Made by a program: the position numbers and the translations under genes. The notes beneath the pieces are model-generated. The model made no database searches. It was given only the letters and a program-made list of their open reading frames with translations, and was not told where the DNA came from. 64,000 bases of DNA from an uncultured Lachnospiraceae bacterium (GTDB taxonomy: Bacteria > Bacillota > Clostridia > Lachnospirales > Lachnospiraceae), in NCBI GenBank assembly GCA_944381615.1, contig CALWLT010000026.1, positions 1 through 64,000 of the forward strand, given 5' to 3'. Numbering within the stretch: the stretch's first letter is position 1; each line of letters begins with the position of its first letter. Shown one piece after another: positions 43,338-52,682 of the stretch.

Positions 43338-43889
43338 ATGAAACAGATGTTGTCCGCGGGCCGGCCTGTTCCTGTCTTTGCCGCGGCTTTTTTCTTTTTC
43401 CTGGGGATCGCGGTGGGAACACTGTGGGGAAACGGGCCGGGGAAAGAGGCGGCCGGCGCGTTTCTGTCCGGGAATCTTGCGGAAGGGGGCGGTTTGCAGG
43501 AAATTTCCAGAGATGCGGCGCGCCTGCCCGATCTCTTCTTCCGGCGCGCCGCGGCGGCCGGGATCCTGTGGCTGATTGGTTTGTCTTCGCTGGCTGTCCC
43601 GGGCGCGGCGCTTGCCTGCGGCCTGCTGGGATTTTCCGCGGCGTTTTTGATTTCTCTGATGACGCTTCGCGCCGGAACGGCCGGGATTGTCCTGTTTGCC
43701 GCCTCAGTGTTTCCGCAGTGCCTCTTTTACCTGCCGGTTTTCTGGATCCTGCTCGTCTGGGCGTTTTCCGGGAAGAAAAAGACGCACGGGGCGGCGTTTC
43801 TGATTCTGCTTTTTCTCATGGCGCTGGGCGCGGCGGCGGAGCTTTTCCTGTGCCCCCGGATCGTTCATTTTGTGCGCGGCTTCTGCTGA
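43338..43889 (+). CDS. spoIIM: SpoIIM-like sporulation membrane protein
   Basis: Membrane protein of 183 residues with about five hydrophobic segments, resembling stage II sporulation protein M. SpoIIM belongs to the machine that remodels septal peptidoglycan during engulfment. Sequence conservation is weak, but size, topology (segments around 11-29, 72-95, 98-118, 123-142, 148-168) and position between a nudix hydrolase and xerD fit well. The start ATG 43338 follows AGGGAGG with 7-nt spacing. An alternative is an unrelated small membrane protein; synteny makes SpoIIM the best reading. Confidence 0.75.
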   Translation: MKQMLSAGRPVPVFAAAFFFFLGIAVGTLWGNGPGKEAAGAFLSGNLAEGGGLQEISRDAARLPDLFFRRAAAAGILWLIGLSSLAVPGAALACGLLGFSAAFLISLMTLRAGTAGIVLFAASVFPQCLFYLPVFWILLVWAFSGKKKTHGAAFLILLFLMALGAAAELFLCPRIVHFVRGFC

Positions 43890-43906
43890 GGCGGATACCG
43901 TATGCG

Positions 43907-44015
43907 TCAGGGCGGCGGGATATATCAGGACGGCGGCATGTGTCAGGGCGGCAGCATGGATCAGGACGGCAGGATATGTCAGAATGGCAGCCATGTATCA
44001 GAGCGGCGGGATGCA
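43907..44015. repeat. 18-bp minisatellite, about six units
   Basis: TCAG starts recur at 43907, 43925, 43943, 43961, 43979 and 43998, giving units like TCAGG(G/A)CGGC(G/A)GGATAT. It lies between spoIIM and the following terminator. The repeat keeps a frame open in which Gly/Gln/Met-rich peptide would be read, but there is no ribosome-binding site. Confidence 0.9.
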
Positions 44016-44029
44016 CCGGGGCGATGTAA

Positions 44030-44076
44030 CAACATATGGTGGAGCAAAAAGCAGGTCCGCCATATGTTGTATTTTT
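44030..44076 (+). terminator. Intrinsic terminator after spoIIM
   Basis: CAACATATGGTGGA (44030-44043) pairs with TCCGCCATATGTTG (44056-44069), followed by TATTTTT. Confidence 0.9.
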
Positions 44077-44120
44077 ATGTTAATTATGTAAAAACAGGGT
44101 AAAAGTGGGAAAAATATGTT

Positions 44121-44149
44121 TGATTTTCCGTGAAAATGTATATATAATG
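44121..44149 (+). promoter_or_regulatory. Promoter of xerD
   Basis: TTGATT (44121-44126), 17-nt spacer, perfect TATAAT (44144-44149). Confidence 0.8.
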
Positions 44150-44192
44150 GTACGTACAGGCGCATTTTTGCCATTTGATGGGGGAAGCAGGT

Positions 44193-45044
44193 ATGATTGG
44201 GGAAATCGAAGAGTATGCGGAATATTTGCGGGAGGTAAAGGGGATGTCGCAGAATACGATCCTCTCTTACCGGCGCGATCTGATGCAGATGGCCGCATAT
44301 CTGGAAGAGCGCGGCATCGGGGACATTGCCAGGGTCACGAAGACGAGCCTGAATTCCTATATCCTGTTTCTGGAGAAGGAAGGGAGGGCCGCCACGACGA
44401 TCTCGCGGATGCTGGCGTCTGTCAAATCCTTTTTTCATTATGAGTTTTCAGAGGGAAAGCTTCGCCGGAATCCGGCGGAGACGGTACGGGCGCCCCGGGT
44501 GGAGAAGAAGGCGCCGGTCATTCTGAGCGTGGAGCAGGTTGAGGCGCTGCTGCGCCAGCCGGACGGGCGCACGCCCAAGGAGATCCGCGATCGCGCCATG
44601 CTGCAGATCCTCTATGCGACGGGGATCCGCGTATCGGAGCTGACCGGGCTTACGTGCGCGGACATCAATATGCCGATCGGATTTCTGACCTGCCATGAGG
44701 GCGGGCGCGGACGGACGATTCCATTCGGCCGGCAGGCGGGGGCGATTCTGGAGGATTACATAAAAAACGCCCGCGGTGCGCTTTTAAAGGGCCGCGGGTC
44801 GGACTGGCTGTTTGTCAACTGCAACGGCGGTCAGATGAGCCGTCAGGGAGTCTGGAAGATTATCAAGTATTACGGCGCCAGAGCGGGAATCCGGGAGGAC
44901 ATCACGCCTCATACGCTGCGCCATTCGTTTGCGGCGCATCTGATCGGGAGCGGGGCGGATCTCAGGGCCGTGCAGACCATTCTGGGCCATTCGGATGTGG
45001 CGACGACGCAGGCCTACGCGGCGTATGCGTCGGCCGCCCGCTAG
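44193..45044 (+). CDS. xerD: Tyrosine recombinase XerD
   Basis: Site-specific recombinase of the XerC/D type that resolves chromosome dimers at dif, 283 residues. The N-terminal SAM-like domain (YLREVKGMSQNTILSYRRDL) precedes the catalytic domain with Arg in YATGIRVSEL, HTLRH, LGHSDVATTQAYA and the nucleophile Tyr. Two oddities: the beta-hairpin that normally carries the catalytic lysine (GKGNKER in E. coli XerD) reads HEGGRGR, with no lysine; and the protein ends six residues after the Tyr region, lacking the usual C-terminal tail of about 12 residues. The start ATG 44193 follows GGGGGA. Position after spoIIM supports the XerD assignment. It has its own promoter. Confidence 0.9.
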   Translation: MIGEIEEYAEYLREVKGMSQNTILSYRRDLMQMAAYLEERGIGDIARVTKTSLNSYILFLEKEGRAATTISRMLASVKSFFHYEFSEGKLRRNPAETVRAPRVEKKAPVILSVEQVEALLRQPDGRTPKEIRDRAMLQILYATGIRVSELTGLTCADINMPIGFLTCHEGGRGRTIPFGRQAGAILEDYIKNARGALLKGRGSDWLFVNCNGGQMSRQGVWKIIKYYGARAGIREDITPHTLRHSFAAHLIGSGADLRAVQTILGHSDVATTQAYAAYASAAR

Positions 45045-45051
45045 GCAAGGC

Positions 45052-45113
45052 AGGACAGAGAAAGAGGGATACGGCGCTCTGAAAAGAGCAGCGCATCCCT
45101 CTTTCTCTGTCCT
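45052..45113. terminator. 62-nt near-perfect hairpin between convergent genes
   Basis: AGGACAGAGAAAGAGGGAT (45052-45070) is perfectly complementary to 45095-45113, with an inner GCGCTCT/AGAGC helix and GAAA loop. It sits between xerD and the convergent small secreted-protein gene and probably terminates both, although neither side has a clear T-run after the outer stem. Confidence 0.65.
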
Positions 45114-45174
45114 CTGACATTCTGTCCGCACCGGCTTCCCAGCAGGCGGCAGGATCCAAAACGATAACGGTCCG

Positions 45175-45642
45175 CTACCGGATATAGGACACGAAGCTTT
45201 CCCGGATGGCGGAAAAGGCTTCCTCACACGCCTGATATTCTTCGCTTTCCGGCTCGTAGATCAGCGGGTAGCCGGGTTCCAGCACATAGGTCTGATCCCC
45301 GCAGAACGCGAGAACCGTGCTGTATTTCAGATCTTCGGAGCTGGCGTCCTCCAGGCAGGTAATCCGAAACAGAAGGCCGGAACCGTCCAGCTCGTAAGCC
45401 GTCTTGTCATATAATTCATAGCAGCCGTCGCCGGGAACCATCACGAGATGTGACTTCAGATCGCCCGGGATCTTAAAGGAAAAATCATCCATGATGACCT
45501 TGGAACCGGTCAGCTGAATGAAGGGAACGCCGTCGGCTTCTTCGGAGAAGCTGACAACCTGAATGGAGTGGCTGTCGGCAAAGGCCGGCACACTAAAGGC
45601 CAGCGAAAGAGCTGCAGTGCAGATCATCATCCTCAAGTTCAT
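45175..45642 (-). CDS. Small secreted protein of unknown function
   Basis: Predicted exported protein of 155 residues, not recognised as a known family. It has a clean signal peptide (MNLRMMICTAALSLAFSVPAFA, cleaved after AFA near residue 22) and an acidic mature part with three cysteines, MVPGDGCYELYDK, FRITCLEDA and LAFCGDQ, plus one more in EYQACEEAF. Length and composition suggest a small beta-rich extracytoplasmic domain. The start ATG 45642 follows GGAGG. It is a single gene between the convergent xerD and the activase gene, the latter on the same strand 150 nt upstream and separated by a terminator. Confidence 0.8.
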   Translation of the reverse strand: MNLRMMICTAALSLAFSVPAFADSHSIQVVSFSEEADGVPFIQLTGSKVIMDDFSFKIPGDLKSHLVMVPGDGCYELYDKTAYELDGSGLLFRITCLEDASSEDLKYSTVLAFCGDQTYVLEPGYPLIYEPESEEYQACEEAFSAIRESFVSYIR

Positions 45643-45710
45643 TCCTGTATCCTCCGTTTATTCTGTTTTCTATTCTATCATAAAAAGCGAAAAAAGTCAC
45701 GGGGCATTTG

Positions 45711-45755
45711 AAAAAAACGGCGGGCCGCCCGCGTGCGGGCGTGAAAACGCCGCCG
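45711..45755 (-). terminator. Terminator of the activase gene
   Basis: On the minus strand CGGCGG (45755-45750) pairs with CCGCCG (45723-45718) around an inner GC-rich helix, followed by seven U. Confidence 0.65.
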
Positions 45756-45794
45756 GCAGAACTTTTACGTCCGCCGGCGGCGCGGTAAAACAGT

Positions 45795-48700
45795 TTAGGA
45801 AATGCGGGATTTCTCCCGTCCGGCCGTCAGGTTTTTCTGAGCGGTAGCGAGCATCAGCTTGATTCGGTTGAGCTGGTTGACTTCGCTGGCGCCCGGATCG
45901 TAATCGACCGCGATGATATTGGCTTCCGGATGGCTGCGGCGCAGTTCCTTGATAACGCCTTTTCCCACGATGTGGTTGGGCAGGCAGCCAAACGGCTGCG
46001 TGCAGATGATGTTGGTTGTGCCGCTGTGGATCAGCTCCAGCATCTCGCCGGTCAGGAACCAGCCTTCGCCGGTCTGGTTGCCCAGGGAGACGTAGTGCTG
46101 TGCCATGGAGGCCAGATCCTGAATCCGCGCCGGCGGCGTGAAATGGCGGCTGCGCTCCAGCTCGCGCCGGGAGGTGCGGCGGAAATACTCCAGCAGGGAG
46201 ATTCCCATGTTGCACAGATAGGCTGTCGAGCGTTTCCCTCCCAGGTTGTCAGCCTTGAAATTGCTGTTGTAGAAGCAGTAAAGGAGGAAGTCGAGCAGAT
46301 CCGGCATGACGGCCTCGGCTCCTTCGGCTTCCAGCAGATCCACCACATGGTTGTTGGCCAGCGGCGAGAACTTAACCAGAATCTCTCCCACGATGCCGAC
46401 CCGCGGCTTTACAGCGTTCTTTCGCGGCAGCTCGTCAAATTCGCGGATGATGCCGCGGATGTTGCGGTTAAATTCGCTCATGGACGGAGCCCGCCTGGAA
46501 AGCGATTTGATGCAGACGGCCTTCCATTTCTCGTGCAGTGCGTTGGCGGAGCCGGGCTTCGCCTCGTAGGGGCGCGTCGCGTAGAGGACGCGCATGAAGA
46601 GATCGCCGTACACGACGGCCTGCATGGCCTTGGTCATCAGCGGCAGCGTGATCTTGAAGCCGGGGTTCGTCTCCATGCCGTTGGCATTCAGCGAGATGAC
46701 CGGAACCTGCGGCATACCGGCCCGCTCCAGGGCGCGTCGGATGAAGCCGATGTAGTTGGACGCGCGGCAGCCGCCGCCGGTCTGGCTCATGATGACGGCC
46801 GTATGGTTTAAATCATATTTTCCGGACAGCAGGGCGTCCATGATCTGGCCCACCACGATCAGAGACGGATAGCAGGCGTCGTTGTTGACGTATTTTAAGC
46901 CGGTATCGATGGCGGTCCGGTCGCAGTTCTGCAGAACTTCCAGTTTATAGCCGAAGCTGCGGACGGCCGGCTCGATGAGCTCGAAATGGATCGGCGACAT
47001 CTGCGGGCAGAGGATGGTGTAATCCTTTTTCATCTCTTTCGTAAAGTAGACCCGGCTGTAGGCGCTGGAAACGACCGCCTTCTTATAATGCTTCATCTCC
47101 CGTACCCGGATGGCCGAGATGAGAGAGCGGATGCGGATGCGGGCGGCTCCCAGGTTGTTGACCTCGTCGATCTTTAACAGCGTATAGATCTTGCCGGAAC
47201 GGGTCAGGATATCATTGACCTGGTCCGTCGTCACGGCGTCCAGGCCGCAGCCGAAGGAATTGAGCTGGATGAGATCCAGATCCGCGCGCGTCTTTACGAA
47301 GCAGGCGGCCTCGTAAAGGCGGGAATGGTACATCCACTGGTCGGTAACGATCAGCGGGCGCTCCACTCTGCCCAGGTGGGAGACGGAGTCCTCCGTGAGG
47401 ACGGCAAAGCCGTAGGAGGTAATCAGCTCCGGGATCCCGTGGTTGATTTCCGGATCCACATGGTAGGGGCGGCCGGCCAGCACGATGCCGTGATGGTGCG
47501 TTTTCTCCATCCAGGCGAGAACCTCCTCGCCCTTCTTTTCCAGATCCCTGCGGGAGGCGAGAAGCTCCGTCCAGCCCGCGTGGGCGGCGCGGCGGATCTC
47601 CTCCTCCGGAATGGACTGATCCTCCTTAAATTCCTCGACCAGACGCTGGGTAAGGATCTCCTCGCTGGTAAAGGCCATGAACGGGTTGCGGAAATGGACG
47701 CGGTGTTCGGTCAGCGACTCCACGTTGTTTTTGATGTTTTCCGCATAGGAGGTAACCATCGGGCAGTTGTAATGGTTGCCCGCCTCCGGCGATTCGTTGC
47801 GCTCGTAGGGAACGCAGGGATAAAATATGTACGTCAGCCCCTGGCGGATCAGCCATTCCACATGGCCGTGCACCAGCTTGGCCGGATAGCATTCCGATTC
47901 GCTGGGGATGGACTCGATGCCCAGCTCGTAAATCTGCCTCGTCGACTGGGGCGAGAGGATCGTCCGGTATCCCAGCTCCTTAAAGAAGACCGCCCAGAAC
48001 GGGTAGTTCTCATACATGTTGAGAACCCGCGGGATGCCCACCGTCCCCCGCGGCGCCTGGTCGGCGTCCAGCGGCTCATAGTCGAACATGCGGTGGTATT
48101 TATAGTCGAAGAGGTTGGGAACCTCACGTCTCGTCTTGTTCTGGCCCAGACCGCGCTCGCAGCGGTTGCCGGTCACGAACTGGCGGCCGCCGTCGAACCG
48201 GTTGATGGTCAGCACGCAGTGGTTGGTGCAGCCCTGGCAGCGCGCCATGCTGGTCTTGTAGGTCAGGTTCAGGATCTTCTCGATCGGAAGCATGGTGGTC
48301 GCACGGGAGGCGTCGCAGCGCTCCCTGGCGATGAGGGCGGCGCCGTAGGCGCCCATGATGCCGGCGATGTCGGGGCGGACGGCCTCGCAGCCGGCGATTT
48401 TCTCAAAGCTTCTCAGGACCGCGTCATTGTAGAAGGTTCCGCCCTGAACCACGACGTGGCGGCCCAGATCGGAGGCGCTGGTAATCTTGATGACCTTAAA
48501 CAGCGCGTTCTTGATCACGGAATAGGCAAGGCCGGCGGAGATGTCCGCCACCGAGGCCCCTTCCTTCTGAGCCTGCTTGACGTTGGAATTCATGAAAACC
48601 GTGCAGCGGGTTCCCAGATCGGTCGGATTCTTGGCAAACAGCGCTTCCTTTGCAAAATCCTGTACGCTGTAATTTAAGGAGTGGGCAAAGGTCTCGATGA

Positions 48701-50051
48701 AGGATCCGCAGCCGGAGGAGCAGGCCTCGTTTAACTGCACGCTGTCCACGGTGCCGTCCTTGATCTTGATGCATTTCATGTCCTGTCCGCCGATGTCCAG
48801 GATGCAGTCCACGTCCGGTTCAAAGGCCGCCGCGGCATAGTAGTGGGAGATGGTCTCCACCTCCCCTTCGTCCAGCATCAGAGCGGACTTTAACAGCGCC
48901 TCGCCGTAGCCGGTCGAACAGGACCAGGCGATCTTCGCCTTTGCGGGAAGCCGGTCGTGGATCTCGCGCATCGCTCGGATGGCCGTGGCCAGCGGGCTGC
49001 CGTTGTTGCTGCTGTAAAAATGATAGAGAAGGCTTCCGTCCTCGCCGACGAGCGCCACCTTGGTCGTGGTCGAACCGGCGTCGATGCCCAGATAGCAGTT
49101 GCCCTCATAGGAGGCCAGATCGGCCTTCTTCACGTCATGGCTGGCATGGCGTCTGGTAAATTCGCGGTACTCTTCCTCGTTTTCAAAGAGGGGCTCCATG
49201 CGGTTGACCTCGAAATCCATGCGGATCCCGTGGGAGAGCCGGTCGATCAGCTCCTCTATCTCGACGGTAACGTGTTCGTCGCAGTTCATGGCGGCGCCGA
49301 TGGCGGCGAACAGATGAGAGTGATCCGGTGCGATGATCTGGGACGGCCCCAGATTCAGGGTGCGGATAAACGCGGCCCGGAGTTCCGAAAGAAAATGCAG
49401 CGGTCCGCCCAGGAAGGCGACGTTGCCGCGGATCGGCTTGCCGCAGGCCAGGCCGCTGATCGTCTGGTTGACGACCGCCTGGAAAATGGAGGCGGCCAGA
49501 TCCTCCTTGGTCGCGCCCTCGTTGATCAGGGGCTGGATATCCGACTTGGCGAATACGCCGCAGCGCGCCGCGATCGGGTAAATTGCCTTGTAGCCGCGGG
49601 CATATTCGTTGAGCCCAGCGGCGTCCGTCTGCAGAAGCGAGGCCATCTGATCGATGAAGGATCCGGTGCCTCCGGCGCAGATACCGTTCATCCGCTGGTC
49701 AATGCCCCCGGTAAAGTAAATGATCTTGGCGTCCTCTCCGCCCAGCTCGATGGCGACGTCCGTCTGCGGCGCGTAATCCTTTAAGGAGGTGGCGACCGCC
49801 ACGACCTCCTGGACAAAGGGGATGTTCAGATGTCTGGAGAGCGTCAGTCCGCCCGAGCCGGTAATGACCGGGCAGAGCTTCATGGCGCCCAGCTTCTGGC
49901 GGCCCTTCTGAAGCAGCTCGGAGAGCGTCTCCTGGATATTGGCAAAATGGCGTTTGTAATCGGCGAACAGAAGCTCGCCCGCCTCGTTCAGAATAGAGAT
50001 TTTTACAGTGGTGGAACCGATGTCGATTCCCAGTCGATTCACAGAATTCAT
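45795..50051 (-). CDS. Giant 2-hydroxyacyl-CoA dehydratase activase-related protein (two BadF ATPase domains plus DUF2229)
   Basis: Cytoplasmic iron-sulfur ATPase fusion of 1418 residues. Two BadF/BcrA-type activase domains occur in tandem. The first opens [12 protein letters not shown] and has candidate cluster cysteines in [11 protein letters not shown] and [11 protein letters not shown]. The second opens [15 protein letters not shown] and has [10 protein letters not shown] and [10 protein letters not shown]. Then come a DUF2229 domain ([18 protein letters not shown]) and a C-terminal region resembling dehydratase subunits, with [24 protein letters not shown] and NDACYPS. Known activases drive ATP-dependent electron transfer to 2-hydroxyacyl-CoA dehydratases; the substrate of these large fusions is not established. 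No separate dehydratase genes are nearby. ATG 50051 has an oddly distant AAGGAGG, with a small hairpin (GGGG/CCCC) between it and the start. Confidence 0.93.
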   Translation of the reverse strand: MNSVNRLGIDIGSTTVKISILNEAGELLFADYKRHFANIQETLSELLQKGRQKLGAMKLCPVITGSGGLTLSRHLNIPFVQEVVAVATSLKDYAPQTDVAIELGGEDAKIIYFTGGIDQRMNGICAGGTGSFIDQMASLLQTDAAGLNEYARGYKAIYPIAARCGVFAKSDIQPLINEGATKEDLAASIFQAVVNQTISGLACGKPIRGNVAFLGGPLHFLSELRAAFIRTLNLGPSQIIAPDHSHLFAAIGAAMNCDEHVTVEIEELIDRLSHGIRMDFEVNRMEPLFENEEEYREFTRRHASHDVKKADLASYEGNCYLGIDAGSTTTKVALVGEDGSLLYHFYSSNNGSPLATAIRAMREIHDRLPAKAKIAWSCSTGYGEALLKSALMLDEGEVETISHYYAAAAFEPDVDCILDIGGQDMKCIKIKDGTVDSVQLNEACSSGCGSFIETFAHSLNYSVQDFAKEALFAKNPTDLGTRCTVFMNSNVKQAQKEGASVADISAGLAYSVIKNALFKVIKITSASDLGRHVVVQGGTFYNDAVLRSFEKIAGCEAVRPDIAGIMGAYGAALIARERCDASRATTMLPIEKILNLTYKTSMARCQGCTNHCVLTINRFDGGRQFVTGNRCERGLGQNKTRREVPNLFDYKYHRMFDYEPLDADQAPRGTVGIPRVLNMYENYPFWAVFFKELGYRTILSPQSTRQIYELGIESIPSESECYPAKLVHGHVEWLIRQGLTYIFYPCVPYERNESPEAGNHYNCPMVTSYAENIKNNVESLTEHRVHFRNPFMAFTSEEILTQRLVEEFKEDQSIPEEEIRRAAHAGWTELLASRRDLEKKGEEVLAWMEKTHHHGIVLAGRPYHVDPEINHGIPELITSYGFAVLTEDSVSHLGRVERPLIVTDQWMYHSRLYEAACFVKTRADLDLIQLNSFGCGLDAVTTDQVNDILTRSGKIYTLLKIDEVNNLGAARIRIRSLISAIRVREMKHYKKAVVSSAYSRVYFTKEMKKDYTILCPQMSPIHFELIEPAVRSFGYKLEVLQNCDRTAIDTGLKYVNNDACYPSLIVVGQIMDALLSGKYDLNHTAVIMSQTGGGCRASNYIGFIRRALERAGMPQVPVISLNANGMETNPGFKITLPLMTKAMQAVVYGDLFMRVLYATRPYEAKPGSANALHEKWKAVCIKSLSRRAPSMSEFNRNIRGIIREFDELPRKNAVKPRVGIVGEILVKFSPLANNHVVDLLEAEGAEAVMPDLLDFLLYCFYNSNFKADNLGGKRSTAYLCNMGISLLEYFRRTSRRELERSRHFTPPARIQDLASMAQHYVSLGNQTGEGWFLTGEMLELIHSGTTNIICTQPFGCLPNHIVGKGVIKELRRSHPEANIIAVDYDPGASEVNQLNRIKLMLATAQKNLTAGREKSRIS

Positions 50052-50240
50052 GCACGTCGGGGAACAAAACCCCTTCCCTCCTTCGTATTACACATGTATT
50101 CGGCTATACTGTAACATAGAATAAGGTAGAAAACAATGAAACAGGTACGTTAAAAACCCGCTAAAGATCGGCGTTTCTTGGTTAATTTGACGACAATTCA
50201 GCAAATTTCACGAACCGTCGTAAAAGAAACGGAAATACAT

Positions 50241-50269
50241 TTGACAAAGAGTACGGCGAACTCTATAAT
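50241..50269 (+). promoter_or_regulatory. Promoter of the rhomboid-pyk-lysA unit
   Basis: Perfect TTGACA (50241-50246), 17-nt spacer, perfect TATAAT (50264-50269): a full-consensus promoter 107 nt before the first gene. The rest of the 50052-50375 gap holds only a weak minus-strand TTGTTT-N17-TACAGT near 50110-50140 that could serve the activase gene. Confidence 0.9.
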
Positions 50270-50375
50270 AAAAATCCAGAGGCTTCCAGCGGGGGAAGGA
50301 ATTTCCTGCGCGGGTATCGTTTTGAGAGTGCGGATTGTCATGAAACAGGAGAATCCCGGAAGAAGGATGTGACGT

Positions 50376-51230
50376 ATGAATTTTTTCAGGAAACTGGAAC
50401 GCAGGTTCGGGAGGTACGCCATCCCCAACCTGATGTATTATATCATTATTTTATATGCGATCGGCTTTGTGATGAACATGGTTAATCCCTGGCTGTATCC
50501 GTACTATTTCGCGCTGGATGCGCGGGCCATCCTGAACGGCCAGATCTGGCGTCTGGTAACCTTCCTGATCTGCCCGCCGGCGTCCGGCCTGTTCCTGGCG
50601 CTGATTACCATGTATCTCTATTATTCCCTGGGATCCACGCTGGAGCGGGTCTGGGGGACGTTTCGTTTCAATGTGTTTTTCTTCATGGGCGTGCTGGGGC
50701 ATATCCTGGCGGCGTTCCTGGTATACTTTGTCGCGGGGATGTCGGTGCCGATGTCGCCGTATTTCCTGAATGAATCGCTGTTTCTGGCGTTTGCGGCCAC
50801 CTTTCCGGAGACGCAGTTCTGGCTTTTGTTTTTCCCCATCCGGGCAAAATGGTTCGGCCTGTTTGTGGGCGCGCAGCTTCTCTACAGCTTCCTGGTCGGC
50901 GGCATTGTGGTCAAGATCGAGATCGGCGTCTCGCTGCTCAATTTTATCGTGTTCTTCCTGATGACGCGCAATTACCACGCCGTGAGTCCGAAGGAAATTG
51001 CCCGCCGGCAGAATTTCCGGCGGGAGGTTAAAAAGGCCGAGGTGCAGAAAATTGCGCTGACCCGCCATAAATGCGCGGTCTGCGGGCGCACGGAGAAGGA
51101 CGATCCGAACCTGGAATTCCGGTACTGTTCCAAGTGCGCCGGCGGCCTGGAATACTGTCTGGATCACCTCTACACGCACCGGCATGTCACGGAGGAGGAA
51201 CTGAAAGGGAAAAAGGAGGACAACGCGTGA
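50376..51230 (+). CDS. Rhomboid-fold membrane protein with C-terminal zinc ribbon, apparently non-catalytic
   Basis: Membrane protein of 284 residues with a rhomboid/derlin-like core of about six helices: LARGE N-terminal loop with GQIWRLVTFLICP, then LYYSLGSTLERVWGTFRFN, the pattern of rhomboids. The catalytic GxSG motif is not present; the corresponding helix reads MGVLGHILAAFL, so it is probably a pseudoprotease. The cytoplasmic C-terminus carries CAVCGR and YCSKC plus an extra Cys/His pair, a likely zinc ribbon. The start ATG 50376 follows AAGGAT. Its stop overlaps the pyruvate kinase GTG start by 4 nt, so expression is coupled. Function is unknown; a membrane-protein quality-control role by analogy with derlins is only a guess. 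Confidence 0.82.
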   Translation: MNFFRKLERRFGRYAIPNLMYYIIILYAIGFVMNMVNPWLYPYYFALDARAILNGQIWRLVTFLICPPASGLFLALITMYLYYSLGSTLERVWGTFRFNVFFFMGVLGHILAAFLVYFVAGMSVPMSPYFLNESLFLAFAATFPETQFWLLFFPIRAKWFGLFVGAQLLYSFLVGGIVVKIEIGVSLLNFIVFFLMTRNYHAVSPKEIARRQNFRREVKKAEVQKIALTRHKCAVCGRTEKDDPNLEFRYCSKCAGGLEYCLDHLYTHRHVTEEELKGKKEDNA

Positions 51231-52663
51231 AAAAGACGAAGATCATCTGCACGATGGGGCCGAACACCGATGACCGGGAGATCATGCGCCAGCTGGCGCA
51301 GAGCGGGATGGATGTGGCGCGCTTTAACTTTTCACACGGGGACTACGAGGAGCATCGAAAGCGCCTGGAGATCCTGCAGAGCGTGCGCGAGGAGCTGGAT
51401 CTGCCGATTGCGGCCCTCTTAGATACCAAGGGGCCGGAGATCCGCACGGGAAGGCTGAAGGACGGGAAGAAGGTCACGCTGAAGGCGGGCGATTTCTATA
51501 CGCTGACGACAGAGGAGATTGCCGGGGACGCGGCGCGCGGGTACATCAATTATGCCGGTCTGCCGCAGGATGTAAAGGCCGGCGATCGCATCCTGATAGA
51601 CGACGGCCTGATTGAGCTTACGGTGCTGGAGACGGCAGAGCGCGAGATCGTCTGCCGGGTGGAAAACGGCGGGGAGCTGGGAGAGAAGAAGGGTGTCAAC
51701 GTGCCCAACGTGAAGATCCGACTGCCGGCCCTGACGGAAAAGGATAAAGAGGACATCCGCTTCGGCATCGACGCCGGATTCGATTTTGTGGCCGCCTCCT
51801 TTGTGCGCAGCGCCGGGGCGGTGCGGGAGATCCGCCGGATCCTGGAGGAGAACGGCTCTTCCATGCAGATCATCGCCAAGATTGAGAATGAGGAAGGCAT
51901 CGAGAACATCGACGCGATCATCGAGGCCAGCGACGGGATCATGATCGCCCGCGGCGACATGGGCGTGGAGATCCCGCCGGAGAAGGTCCCGCATATCCAG
52001 AAGATGCTGATTGAAAAATGCAACCGGGCCTGCAAGATCGTGATCACGGCGACGCAGATGCTGGATTCCATGATCCGCAACCCGCGGCCCACGCGGGCGG
52101 AGGTCACGGACGTGGCGAACGCGGTGTACGACGGGACGGACGCCGTGATGCTGTCCGGCGAGACGGCCATGGGCCAGTATCCGGTAGAGGCGGTGCGCAT
52201 GATGTGCCAGATCGTGGAGGATTCCGAGCAGTATCTGGATTCGCGGATTTATATGAAGCGCCGGGTTACGGGGGAGAATGCGCGCAATATTTCCAATGCG
52301 GTCTGCTATTCTTCGGTGGCGACGGCCCATGTGCTGGGTGCATCGGCCATCGTGGCGCCGACCATCAGCGGCTTTACGACTCGGATGCTTTCCAAGTGGC
52401 GGCCCGACGTGCCGGTCATCGGCCTTTCGCCCAGCATGACGACGGTGCGCCAGATGCAGCTTTACTGGGGCGTCCGTCCGTTTCACGCGAAGCGGGCGGA
52501 GTCCACGGACGTGCTGATTTACTCATCCATCGAGCTGCTACGCGCAAAAGGGATCGTGAAAACCGGGGAGACGGTGGTGGCGACGGCCGGCGTCGTGACG
52601 CGGGCCAGCCGGCATGAACCGGCGGCCGACACCAATATTATGCGCGTTGTGGTAGTGGACTGA
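51227..52663 (+). CDS. pyk: Pyruvate kinase
   Basis: Glycolytic enzyme converting phosphoenolpyruvate and ADP to pyruvate and ATP, 478 residues. The N-terminus KKTKIICTMGPNT, the catalytic-site signature IIAKIENEEGIENIDAII, MIARGDMGVEIP and the motif MLSGETAMGQYPVEAV are all present. It has the A, B and C domains only; the extra C-terminal PEP-utiliser-like domain found in some Firmicutes is absent. The start is GTG 51227, sharing GTGA with the end of the rhomboid-fold gene, and AAGGAGG stands 7 nt before it. A longer reading upstream is an overlap artefact. Confidence 0.97.
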   Translation: MKKTKIICTMGPNTDDREIMRQLAQSGMDVARFNFSHGDYEEHRKRLEILQSVREELDLPIAALLDTKGPEIRTGRLKDGKKVTLKAGDFYTLTTEEIAGDAARGYINYAGLPQDVKAGDRILIDDGLIELTVLETAEREIVCRVENGGELGEKKGVNVPNVKIRLPALTEKDKEDIRFGIDAGFDFVAASFVRSAGAVREIRRILEENGSSMQIIAKIENEEGIENIDAIIEASDGIMIARGDMGVEIPPEKVPHIQKMLIEKCNRACKIVITATQMLDSMIRNPRPTRAEVTDVANAVYDGTDAVMLSGETAMGQYPVEAVRMMCQIVEDSEQYLDSRIYMKRRVTGENARNISNAVCYSSVATAHVLGASAIVAPTISGFTTRMLSKWRPDVPVIGLSPSMTTVRQMQLYWGVRPFHAKRAESTDVLIYSSIELLRAKGIVKTGETVVATAGVVTRASRHEPAADTNIMRVVVVD

Positions 52664-52682
52664 AAAACGGAGGAAAAGAGAA

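Noticed and set aside
43902..44102. Small Gly/Gln/Asp-rich frame in the 18-bp minisatellite
   Set aside because: The frame is open only because the unit length is a multiple of three; it has no ribosome-binding site and reads through the terminator.
47325..48677. 450-residue plus-strand frame opposite the activase gene
   Set aside because: Antisense shadow; the minus-strand gene has full domain conservation over this region.
50178..50372. 64-residue frame upstream of the rhomboid-fold gene
   Set aside because: It runs through the consensus promoter at 50241-50269 and has no ribosome-binding site.
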